A stretch of 8,231 nucleotides of DNA, from positions 1 through 8,231 of the forward strand of contig JBGPIT010000230.1 of NCBI GenBank assembly GCA_041485125.1. The letters are read 5' to 3'. Source of the stretch: JBGPIT01 sp041485125 (GTDB lineage: Bacteria > Desulfobacterota > Binatia > UTPRO1). Numbering within the stretch: the stretch's first letter is position 1; each line of letters begins with the position of its first letter. Shown here piece by piece: positions 1 to 5,902 of the stretch. Made by a program: the position numbers and the translations under genes. Below the pieces are notes generated by a model that saw only the letters and a list, made by a program, of their open reading frames with translations, was not told the DNA's origin and searched no databases.

Positions 1-402
1 CGGCGTCCGCTGCATCCCGAGTCGCGCGCGGTGAAGCATGAACCACGCGGTTTTCTGCGTGACGCCGATCGCGCGGTGAATCTCGTACGAGCTGATGCCG
101 TTCTTTGCGTTCGTGATGAGCCAGATTGCCGGAAGCCATTTGTCGAGGCCGATCGGCGAGTCTTCCATGATGGTGCCGACCTTGACCGAGAATTGCCGGC
201 GCGCGTGGTCAGTGCCGCACTTCCAGCGGCGCTGATTCTTCAGGAAGAGAACGGCGCCGCTGCCGCACGTCGGGCAGGTGACGCCGTCTGGCCAGCGACG
301 CTCGACGACGTACGCAAGGGCACGGTCTGGGTCCTTGAAGTACTCGGTGGCTTCGAGCAGTGTCTGCGGCTCCGTCCCGATTCGTGCTTTCTTCTTCGGC
401 AT
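1..402 (-). CDS. IS1595-family (ISXO2/ISPna2-like) transposase, N-terminal part, runs off the left edge
   Basis: Reading leftward from an ATG at 402-400, the frame stays open for 134 codons to the window edge. Residues 43-66 look like the zinc-ribbon of IS1595 transposases (CPTC at 43-46, Cys62, His66). Residues 72-130 carry the family's typical linker and helix-turn-helix region, with the motifs SVKVGTIMEDS, GLDKW, KNGISSYEIHRAIGVTQKT and AWFMLHRARLGM. The DDE/DDN-type catalytic domain would lie beyond the edge, so whether the gene is intact cannot be judged. The start is the first ATG in frame. There is no clear Shine-Dalgarno sequence, and a possible promoter lies so close (432-437 and 409-414) that the message could be leaderless. 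The family assignment rests on motif recognition and is fairly secure; the subgroup is a guess. Confidence 0.85.
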   Translation of the reverse strand, partial: MPKKKARIGTEPQTLLEATEYFKDPDRALAYVVERRWPDGVTCPTCGSGAVLFLKNQRRWKCGTDHARRQFSVKVGTIMEDSPIGLDKWLPAIWLITNAKNGISSYEIHRAIGVTQKTAWFMLHRARLGMQRTP

Positions 403-408
403 GTCCGG

Positions 409-437
409 AGACTAGCACCGGCATCCCGGTTCGTCAA
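409..437 (-). promoter_or_regulatory. Possible promoter of the transposase gene
   Basis: On the minus strand TTGACG (437-432) is followed after 17 nt by TAGTCT (414-409). The -35 box is good and the -10 box is poor (3 of 6). Transcription would begin within a few bases of the ATG at 402. It lies just inside the presumed IS end, as expected for an IS promoter. Confidence 0.35.
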
Positions 438-451
438 GTATATTGTTACCC
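430..451 (-). mobile_element. Presumed terminal inverted-repeat end of the IS1595-like element
   Basis: The element boundary is inferred from the point where homology to the interrupted gene begins (about 452). Read inward on the minus strand, the end would start GGGTAACAATATACTTGACG. The other end is outside the window, so neither the inverted repeat nor the target duplication can be confirmed. IS1595 elements usually duplicate 8 bp; the flanking 8 bp here would be TCTTTTGG (452-459). Confidence 0.5.
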
Positions 452-738
452 TCTTTTGGACTCGGCTCGGTATGCCAACCCCACGCGCCGAATCTGGGAC
501 CGTGGAGGAGATCGAGCGTTTTGCAGCCTCGGGCCGACCGGTGCTCCTGTATTTCTGTGATCGACCAGTGAACCCGAGTCGAATCGACCGGGATCAAAGC
601 GGCAAGCTGGATGAATATCAGTCCCGCATGCGGCGGATGGCCCTTCTCGGATCGTACGCCGATACGAACAAGCTCGTCGTGAAGCTCAAGGAGCACTTGA
701 CTGCGACCGTCGAACGCCTGTTCACCGCGCGCGACTAG
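452..738 (+). pseudogene. 3' remnant of a DUF4062/TIR-like domain gene truncated by the IS element
   Basis: An open frame crosses the presumed IS end and continues to TAG at 736-738. From about 452 the translation reads LFWTRLGMPTPRAESGTVEE, then GRPVLLYFCDRPVNPS, then a helical stretch with LLGSYADTNKLVVKLKEHL. From memory this matches the second half of DUF4062/TIR-like nucleotide-binding domains found in sensor and defence-type proteins: a strand ending in 'FWTRxGTPT', then 'SGTVEEIE', then 'GKPVLLYFS'. The part of the frame upstream of 452 is antisense to the transposase and is not protein-like. The expected N-terminal strand-helix half is absent and would lie beyond the other IS end. An ATG at 472 could allow an 88-residue product, but no ribosome site is evident. 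Domain naming is moderately sure; the truncation is well supported. Confidence 0.6.
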
Positions 739-1222
739 GCATCCCTGTAAGCACACGAATTTCTGAGCGTGTAAAAGCGATTCGTCAGCGCGTCTCGATC
801 CCTGACGAACGCGGACACGCCTCCGAGTTCTTGGGTGGAGGCGGACAGATGTGTGCGAGGTGAAGGACGACAGCGGAACCGCTACGCAGCCCGCGCTCGC
901 GGCTTGCTGCGCTTGCTCGCTTGCTGCACTCCCTCCACAAAGGCGACGCTCGCTCGGCTGAGCGGCAGCAACTGGCGCGCCTCGAGGCAACGCCGCGGCG
1001 CCTGCGCCATGTCGAGGAGCTCACAGGCCATCGAGAGGCCCTTCGTTACGCGCTGGCGTCGTACAGTTGCGAACGGCGACTCGATCACGCTCGACGGGCA
1101 GGTGCTTCCAGTGCGCCTCCTTCCCGGCGCGTCCGATCGAGCGACGGTTGGTCAGGCGGGAGGACACGCCGCTGGCGTCACGGGCTCCGCGATCTACGAC
1201 CTTCGGTCATATCTCACACGGC
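739..1222. other. Gene-free stretch with short repeats and hairpins
   Basis: Several open frames cross this region on both strands, but none gives a recognisable protein or a ribosome site, and they are compositionally unlike the neighbouring genes. Visible structure: an 8-bp inverted repeat TTCGTCAG/CTGACGAA (781-788 and 802-809); three tandem copies of GCTTGCT(GC) at 902-910, 911-918 and 919-927; and a small hairpin GACC-TTC-GGTC near 1199-1209, just past the methyltransferase stop, without a T-run. It may be the decayed border of a genomic island. Confidence 0.5.
902..927. repeat. Short tandem repeat, about 9 bp x 3
   Basis: The unit GCTTGCTGC occurs at 902-910 and 919-927, with a shortened version GCTTGCTC between them. 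The sequence just before it (893-913) shares two 8-9 bp blocks with the reverse complement of an extra segment in the ligase gene at 4177-4195. Confidence 0.6.
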
Positions 1223-1969
1223 TCAAGCGCGGTGCAGTGGCGACGGTTCCATGCGGCGTATGCACTCGTAGATGACCGTGTCGCAGAAGAGCTCCGGCTC
1301 GAAGAGCCGCCACCGCAGCTGGCGCGGCGCTGGACCCGTGTGGCTGTGGCGGCCACGACGCGTCGTGAGGACGCCGCGGTAGCGATCGAGGCGCAGCCGC
1401 GCGCGCTCGGCAAGCTCGGCGACGCCGGAGGGGAAGAGCATCGTCACGTGGTCGACGTTCTCGCAGCGGTTCGGCCGGAGCCCGATGTGGTTGCGGATGC
1501 GCTTCCAATAGAAAGGGCTGGGTGTCGTGAGGACGAGACGTCCGCCGGGCGCGAGGATGGTCGCAGCGGCGTCAAAGAGCGCGGCCGGCGCGCCGAGATG
1601 CTCGATCACCTCGCCGGCAACGATCACGTCGAAGCGTTCGCCGACGTCCTCGCGGGTGATGTCGCACAGACGGACGTTGTAGCCGGCCTCGCGCAGGCGC
1701 GCGACGGGCTCCGGGAGGACGTCGACGCCGAGACAGTACGACGCCGCCGCGGCGAGCGCGCGGTGCAGCCACTCGGCGGCCGCTTCGGTCTCGACGTCAT
1801 GGGCGACGCAGCCGACGTCGAGCACCCGTCTGCCGCGCACGAGCTGCTGAAGATAGGCGATCCGGCTCGTCACCGGAGCGGCGTGCGCGGCGGCCAACGT
1901 GGCCAGCCTGAATCGCTTGGCCTCGGCCGAGTTCGGCTGCGTCGCGATCTCGAACCAGCGGTCCGTCAC
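1223..1969 (-). CDS. Class I SAM-dependent methyltransferase
   Basis: A 248-residue protein of normal size for a free-standing Rossmann-fold methyltransferase. Motif I is VLDVGCVAHDVE at 49-60, which binds S-adenosylmethionine, followed by the acidic residue of strand 2 in LGVDVLPE (80-87). Then come FDVIVAGEVIEHL at 113-125 and LAPGGRLVLTTP at 139-150, the usual motifs after strands 4 and 5. Motif I lacks the usual second glycine of GxG (GCVAH). I recall a subfamily with DVGCV-H and a following 'EWLH', often near surface-polysaccharide genes; residues 66-69 here read EWLH. The substrate is unknown. The GTG start at 1969-1967 is chosen because a purine-rich Shine-Dalgarno tract (AGGAGGGGAGG, 1983-1973) lies directly upstream and no membrane or signal segment precedes it. 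The frame continues open upstream, but only as antisense of the next gene. It is divergent from the steroid operon, so co-regulation from the shared 195-bp gap is possible but unproven. Confidence 0.85.
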   Translation of the reverse strand: MTDRWFEIATQPNSAEAKRFRLATLAAAHAAPVTSRIAYLQQLVRGRRVLDVGCVAHDVETEAAAEWLHRALAAAASYCLGVDVLPEPVARLREAGYNVRLCDITREDVGERFDVIVAGEVIEHLGAPAALFDAAATILAPGGRLVLTTPSPFYWKRIRNHIGLRPNRCENVDHVTMLFPSGVAELAERARLRLDRYRGVLTTRRGRHSHTGPAPRQLRWRLFEPELFCDTVIYECIRRMEPSPLHRA

Positions 1970-2089
1970 GGCCCTCCCCTCCTCGGCGCGGCGAGCGCCG
2001 CGTCGGCTCCGCGAGGTGCAATGCCCGATCCGCGCCGCGCCGGCAACGCGGGGGGCACGATCGCGCCACGACGGGCGCCGCGCGGCGGG

Positions 2090-2119
2090 TTTACGTCGGA
2101 ATGAAACATGTTCTATATT
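2090..2119 (+). promoter_or_regulatory. Candidate sigma70-type promoter of the four-gene operon
   Basis: TTTACG (2090-2095, 4 of 6 to TTGACA) and TATATT (2114-2119, 5 of 6 to TATAAT) are separated by 18 nt. This is a conspicuously AT-rich patch in a GC-rich gap. Transcription would start near 2126, leaving a leader of about 40 nt with the AGGAG at 2155-2159. Confidence 0.55.
2102..2115. promoter_or_regulatory. KstR-type (TetR family) operator candidate
   Basis: TGAAACATGTTCTA fits TnnAACnnGTTnnA, the published consensus for KstR, the repressor of sterol catabolism in mycobacteria and relatives, at all eight fixed positions. Its core AACATGTT is a perfect 8-bp palindrome. It overlaps the -10 box and spacer of the candidate promoter, as expected for a repressor. 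I saw no other AACnnGTT in the window when scanning by eye. No KstR gene is visible here, so the regulator is inferred. Confidence 0.55.
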
Positions 2120-2164
2120 TCGTCGGCTCGTCGCCCCGGGCGAGCCGTGCCGAGAGGAGCCGCC

Positions 2165-2977
2165 ATGTCCGAGCCCGCATTGCTCTACGAGAAAGACGGT
2201 CACGTCGCGACGCTCACGATGAACCGTCCCGAGGTGCGGAACGCCCTCAACGCCGAGATGCTCTGCCGGATGGCGGACGCGTGGCAGGACGTGAACGACG
2301 ATCCCAACATCCGGGTCGCGCTCCTGACCGGCGCCGGCGACCAGGCGTTCTGCGCCGGCGCCGACCTCGACCGGCTCGTCCGCATGATGCAGGGCCAGCG
2401 CCCGACCGAGACCGACTACGACCGGCGCATCGTCGCGGACTACACCGTCATCTACAAAGGCCTGCTGCGGAGCTACGACGTCACCAAGCCGATCGTCGCG
2501 GCGGTGCGCGGCTACTGCGTCGCCGGCGGCACCGAGATTCTCCAGACCACCGACATCCGCGTCGCCGCCGAGGACGCGCGCTTCGGCCTCGCCGAGGTGA
2601 AGCACGGTCTCTTTCCGATCGGCGGCTCGACGGTGCGGCTGCCGCGCCAGGTCCCGTTCTGCAACGCCATGGAGATCCTCCTCACCGGCGAGCAGTTCTC
2701 GGCGGCCGACGCGCTCCGGATCGGCCTCATCAACAAGGTGGTGCCCGCCGCCGAGGTGCTGGTAGAAGCGCGTCGATACGCCGACGTGATCGCGGCAAAC
2801 GGACCGCTCGCCGTCCAGGCGGTGAAGAAGTCGGTGATGTTCGCGCTCGGCCGTCCAACGGCCGAAGGTCTCGACAGAGAGCAAGAGCTCGGGGTGCCGG
2901 TGCAGATGTCGCAGGACGCGAAGGAAGGCACGCGCGCCTTCAAGGAGAAGCGCAAGGCCGTCTTCACCGGTCAGTGA
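2165..2977 (+). CDS. Enoyl-CoA hydratase/isomerase (crotonase), EchA19-like
   Basis: A 270-residue crotonase, close to the usual 255-270. It would add water across the alpha,beta double bond of an enoyl-CoA in the cytoplasm. The first oxyanion-hole segment is AFCAGADLDR at 61-70 and the second is AGGTEILQTTD at 120-130. Both catalytic glutamates seem present: Glu124 in AGGTE and Glu144 in FGLAEVKHGLFPIGG, so hydratase activity is plausible. The stretches AGGTEILQ-TDIRVA and PxGGSxVRLxRQ closely resemble, from memory, mycobacterial EchA19, a steroid side-chain enoyl-CoA hydratase adjacent to fadD19. The start at 2165 is preferred over the in-frame ATG at 2108 because AGGAG (2155-2159) sits 5 nt upstream and the family N-terminus begins there. 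The 2108 ATG also lies inside the predicted promoter. It is the first gene of the operon, 13 nt before the ligase gene. Crotonase fold is certain; steroid specificity is inferred. Confidence 0.93.
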   Translation: MSEPALLYEKDGHVATLTMNRPEVRNALNAEMLCRMADAWQDVNDDPNIRVALLTGAGDQAFCAGADLDRLVRMMQGQRPTETDYDRRIVADYTVIYKGLLRSYDVTKPIVAAVRGYCVAGGTEILQTTDIRVAAEDARFGLAEVKHGLFPIGGSTVRLPRQVPFCNAMEILLTGEQFSAADALRIGLINKVVPAAEVLVEARRYADVIAANGPLAVQAVKKSVMFALGRPTAEGLDREQELGVPVQMSQDAKEGTRAFKEKRKAVFTGQ

Positions 2978-2990
2978 GCGAGCCCCGCAC

Positions 2991-4706
2991 ATGCTGATCA
3001 ACCTCGCGACCCTGCAGGAGCTCATCGCCGCCGAGCTCCCTGACAAGCCGGCGATCATCTGGCGCGACCGCGTCCTCACCTACGCCGAGCTCACCGAGCG
3101 CACGCGTCGCCTGGCGCAGGCGTTCCGCGGCCTCGGCCTCGGCTGCCGGCGCGAGCGCGCCGCGCTCGCGCCGTGGCAGTCGGGTCAGGATCACATCGCC
3201 GTCTATCTCTACAATTGTCCCGAGTACCTGGAGACGATGTACGGCGCATACAAGGCGCGCGCGACCGCGGTGAACATCAACTACCGCTACAAGGCCGACG
3301 AGCTGCTCTATCTCCTCGCCGACAGCCACGCGCGCGCGATCGTCTACCACGGCGCCTTCGCGGCGACGCTCGCCGCGCTCCGCGATCGGCTTCCCGAGCT
3401 GCGCCACTTCATTCAAGTCGCCGACGAGTCCGACGCCCCGCTGCTTCCCGGCGCGGTCGCTTACGACGATCTCCTCGACGCCCAACCGGCCGAGCTGCCG
3501 GCCCTCCCCTTCTGCGCCGACGATCTCTACGTCCTCTACACCGGCGGCACGACGGGAATGCCGAAGGGCGTCCTGTGGCGTCACGAGGACGTCTTCTTCA
3601 ACGGCCTGGGCGGCCACATTCCCGGATTCCCGAAGCTCGAGAGCGAGGACCAGCTGCGCGTGCATCTCCAGCTCGGCATCGGCGGTCGCGCCCTCATCTG
3701 CCTGCCGTTCATGCACGGCGCGGGACAGTGGAACGCCTTCAACGCGTTTCATCGCGGCGGGACGGTGATCCTGCCCGACGAGAACCGGCGGCTCGACGCG
3801 CACGCGGTGTGGCGCGCCGTCGAGCGCCACGGCGCCGACCAGATCGCCGTCACCGGCGACGCGATCGCGCGGCCGCTCGTCGCCGCGCAGCGCGAGTGCG
3901 AGTACGATCTGCGCTCGCTGCGGATCGTCGTCAGCACCGCCGCGGTCCTCTCGCGCACGGTGAAGGACGAGCTCCTCGCGGTGCTGCCCGAGGGCACGGT
4001 CCTGATCGAGAGCATCGGCGGCTCGGAGCTCGGCATGCAGGCGATGAGCTACGATACCGAGTCGGGTCACGCCGGCGTGCCCGCCTACCAGCTGCGGTCC
4101 GGGACGGTGCTCTTGAAAGCGGATCGCAGCGGCATCCTCGAGCCACCGAACGCTGACTCGACGAGCGAAGACACGGAGCGCAGCGACGCGAGCGCCGGCG
4201 AGACCGGCTGGATCTCCAGCACCGGTCACCTGCCGCTCGGCTATCTCAACGACGAGCGCCGCACGCGCGAGACCTTCCCGACGATCGACGGCGTGCGCTA
4301 CGCGATCGGCGGCGATCGCGGCCGCTATCTCGCCGACCGCCGCGTCCTCTTTCTCGGCCGCGAGGCGATGTGCATCAACAGCGGCGGCGAGAAGATCTAC
4401 GCCGAGGAGGTCGAGCGCGTGGTGAAGAGCCTGCCCGCCGTCTACGACGCGCTCGTCGTCGGCATGCCGAGCGAGCGCTGGGGCCAAGAGGTCACCGCAG
4501 TGGTCGCGCTCGCGCCGGGCGCCACGACGCCGTCGCTCGACGAGCTTCGCCGCCACTGCGCGCCGAACCTCGCCGACTACAAGGTTCCCAAAGCCCTCGT
4601 GATCGCGCCCGAGATCGTCCGCAGCCCGAGCGGTAAGCCCGACTACGAATGGGCACGGCAGTTCGCCGCCGCGGGGCAGCCCAAACCCACCGCCCGCACC
4701 GCCTGA
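2991..4706 (+). CDS. AMP-forming acyl/steroid-CoA ligase, FadD19-like
   Basis: A 571-residue ANL-superfamily ligase that would activate a carboxylic acid with ATP to the acyl-adenylate and then to the CoA thioester. The P-loop is YTGGTTGMPKG at 183-193, followed by LWRHED. The A5 motif is SIGGSELG at 341-348, the aspartate of the A7 region lies in YAIGGDRGRY (437-446), and INSGGEKIYAEEVE is at 462-475. The catalytic lysine is Lys549 in RSPSGKPDY. The wording LYTGGTTGxPKGVxWRHED, the SIGxSE form of A5 and the C-terminal GKPDYxWA match, from memory, mycobacterial FadD19, which activates sterol side-chain acids. It is about 20 residues longer than that protein (about 548) because of two extra in-frame segments, near residues 52-64 and 387-402. 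The ribosome site is weak, suggesting coupling to the upstream gene; the next gene starts 10 nt downstream. Enzyme class is secure; the substrate is inferred from context. Confidence 0.93.
   Translation: MLINLATLQELIAAELPDKPAIIWRDRVLTYAELTERTRRLAQAFRGLGLGCRRERAALAPWQSGQDHIAVYLYNCPEYLETMYGAYKARATAVNINYRYKADELLYLLADSHARAIVYHGAFAATLAALRDRLPELRHFIQVADESDAPLLPGAVAYDDLLDAQPAELPALPFCADDLYVLYTGGTTGMPKGVLWRHEDVFFNGLGGHIPGFPKLESEDQLRVHLQLGIGGRALICLPFMHGAGQWNAFNAFHRGGTVILPDENRRLDAHAVWRAVERHGADQIAVTGDAIARPLVAAQRECEYDLRSLRIVVSTAAVLSRTVKDELLAVLPEGTVLIESIGGSELGMQAMSYDTESGHAGVPAYQLRSGTVLLKADRSGILEPPNADSTSEDTERSDASAGETGWISSTGHLPLGYLNDERRTRETFPTIDGVRYAIGGDRGRYLADRRVLFLGREAMCINSGGEKIYAEEVERVVKSLPAVYDALVVGMPSERWGQEVTAVVALAPGATTPSLDELRRHCAPNLADYKVPKALVIAPEIVRSPSGKPDYEWARQFAAAGQPKPTARTA
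3143..3179. repeat. Near-perfect 37-bp palindrome inside the ligase gene
   Basis: Arms GGCGCGAGCGCG (3148-3159) and CGCGCTCGCGCC (3161-3172) are perfect reverse complements around one central base. CTGCC (3143-3147) and GGCAG (3175-3179) extend the stem with a 2-nt bulge. It encodes ligase residues 51-63, which coincide with residues absent from related ligases as I recall them (the family usually runs directly from GLG to a short turn and DHIAVYLYN). Confidence 0.75.
4149..4196. repeat. In-frame 48-bp extra segment in the ligase gene (possible repeat fragment)
   Basis: Codons 387-402 encode a hydrophilic, Ser/Asp/Glu-rich segment (NADSTSEDTERSDASA) between EPP and GETGW, 16 residues longer than mycobacterial FadD19 in my from-memory alignment. 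Blocks AGCGCAGC (4177-4184) and CGCGAGCGC (4187-4195) recur, reverse-complemented and similarly spaced, at 893-913 in the gene-free stretch. This suggests a dispersed repeat family, but GC-rich low complexity could mimic it. Confidence 0.4.
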
Positions 4707-4716
4707 GAGCCACCGC

Positions 4717-5895
4717 GTGTTCATCGCCTACACCGAAGAGCAGGAGGCGCTCCGCCGCGAGCTGCGCGGCTACTACGAGAAGCTCCTCACGCCGCAGATC
4801 CTGGACGAGCTCTGGCGCGGGCACGGTATCGGTCCGACCATGCGCGCGGTCGTGCGGCAGATGGCGGCCGACGGTTGGCTCGGCATCGGCTGGCCGAAGG
4901 AGTACGGCGGCCAAGGGCGCTCGGAGATCGAGCAGTTCATCTTCTTCGACGAGTCGATGCGCGCGGGGGCACCGGTGCCCATGCTCACGATCAACACCGT
5001 CGGCCCGACCCTCATGCGCCACGGCAGCGACGAGCAGAAGCGCTTCTTCCTGCCGAAGATCCTCGCCGGCGAGATCCACTTCTGCATCGGCTACACCGAG
5101 CCGAACGCCGGCACCGACCTCGCGTCGCTGACCACGCGCGCGCTCCGCGACGGCGACGACTACGTCATCAACGGACAGAAGATCTTCACCAGCCTCGCCG
5201 GCGACGCCGACTACGTCTGGCTCGCGGCGCGCACCAACCCCGAGGCGCCGAAGCACGAGGGGATCTCGATCTTCGCGGTCGACATGCGGACGCCAGGAGT
5301 CCGCGTCGATCCGATGCACCTCATTTCGGAGCACGACATCAACACGGTCTTCTTCGACGAGGTGCGGGTGCCGGCGGCGAGTCTCGTCGGCCGCGAGCAC
5401 CAAGGCTGGCGTCTCATCACCAGCCAGCTGAACCGCGAGCGGGTCACGCTCTGCTCCGCCGGCCTCCTCGAGCAAGCCTACGACGAGACCTGCACGTGGG
5501 CGGCGGAGACCCGCCTCCGCGACGGTCGCCGCGTGATCGACCAGGAGTGGGTGCAGATGAGCCTCGCCCGCGTCTACGCCGGGCTCGAGTTTCTGCGCCT
5601 CATCAATTGGAAGGTCGCGTGGACGAGCACGCAGGGCCGGCTCGACGTCGCCGACGCGTCGTCGATCAAAGTCTTCGGCACCGAGTTCTATCTCCAGTCG
5701 TTCCGGCTCTTGATGGAGATCCTGGGCGAGCGCGCCTATCTGCGGCGCGGCTCCCGTGAGGCGATCCTGACCGGGCGTCTCGAGCTCCTCTACCGGGCGC
5801 TCCTCATCCTCACCTTCGGCGGCGGCACCAACGAGGTGCAACGCGAGCTGATCGGCATGTTCGGCCTCGGGATGCCGCGCATGCCGCGATTCTGA
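4717..5895 (+). CDS. Acyl-CoA dehydrogenase, catalytic subunit, FadE26/ChsE4-like
   Basis: A 392-residue acyl-CoA dehydrogenase. Residues 5-110 form the helical N-terminal domain with GWPKEYGGQG (58-67). The middle beta domain carries IGYTEPNAGTDLASL at 124-138 and QKIFTSLAGDADYVWLA (154-170). The C-terminal domain ends in LTFGGGTNEVQRELIGM (365-381). The likely base is Glu241 in LNRERVTL, at the isovaleryl-CoA-dehydrogenase-type position; the medium-chain-type site reads Gly (FGGGT). The arginine-plus-QF and HGGxG flavin motifs of homotetrameric family members are missing here but present in the next gene, as in the ChsE4-ChsE5 heterotetramer that dehydrogenates steroid side-chain CoA esters in Mycobacterium. 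The GTG start at 4717 fits the family N-terminus (I/VSYT-EQEELRRELR). It lies 10 nt after the ligase stop and 7 nt before its partner. Steroid substrate is inferred. Confidence 0.92.
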   Translation: MFIAYTEEQEALRRELRGYYEKLLTPQILDELWRGHGIGPTMRAVVRQMAADGWLGIGWPKEYGGQGRSEIEQFIFFDESMRAGAPVPMLTINTVGPTLMRHGSDEQKRFFLPKILAGEIHFCIGYTEPNAGTDLASLTTRALRDGDDYVINGQKIFTSLAGDADYVWLAARTNPEAPKHEGISIFAVDMRTPGVRVDPMHLISEHDINTVFFDEVRVPAASLVGREHQGWRLITSQLNRERVTLCSAGLLEQAYDETCTWAAETRLRDGRRVIDQEWVQMSLARVYAGLEFLRLINWKVAWTSTQGRLDVADASSIKVFGTEFYLQSFRLLMEILGERAYLRRGSREAILTGRLELLYRALLILTFGGGTNEVQRELIGMFGLGMPRMPRF

Positions 5896-5902
5896 GCGAC
5901 CG

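Noticed and set aside
31..451. Left half of a long rightward open frame (31-738) as coding sequence
   Set aside because: It is the antisense of the transposase, which shows clear IS1595 motifs; only the part after about 452 has protein-like content.
781..809. Inverted repeat TTCGTCAG/CTGACGAA as a terminator after the DUF4062 remnant
   Set aside because: The loop is 13 nt and no T-run follows; the stem alone is not enough.
835..1275. Rightward 146-codon frame in the gene-free stretch
   Set aside because: No ribosome site or recognisable domain, overlapping frames on all sides, and its end runs antisense into the methyltransferase gene. A decayed gene fragment remains possible.
2108..2164. 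Earlier ATG (2108) as start of the hydratase
   Set aside because: It lies within the predicted operator and promoter and has no Shine-Dalgarno; the extra 19 residues are unlike the family N-terminus.
1970..3079. Upstream extension of the leftward methyltransferase frame to about 618 residues
   Set aside because: The extension is antisense to the hydratase gene and the promoter gap. The strong Shine-Dalgarno before the GTG at 1969 and the family length point to the short form.
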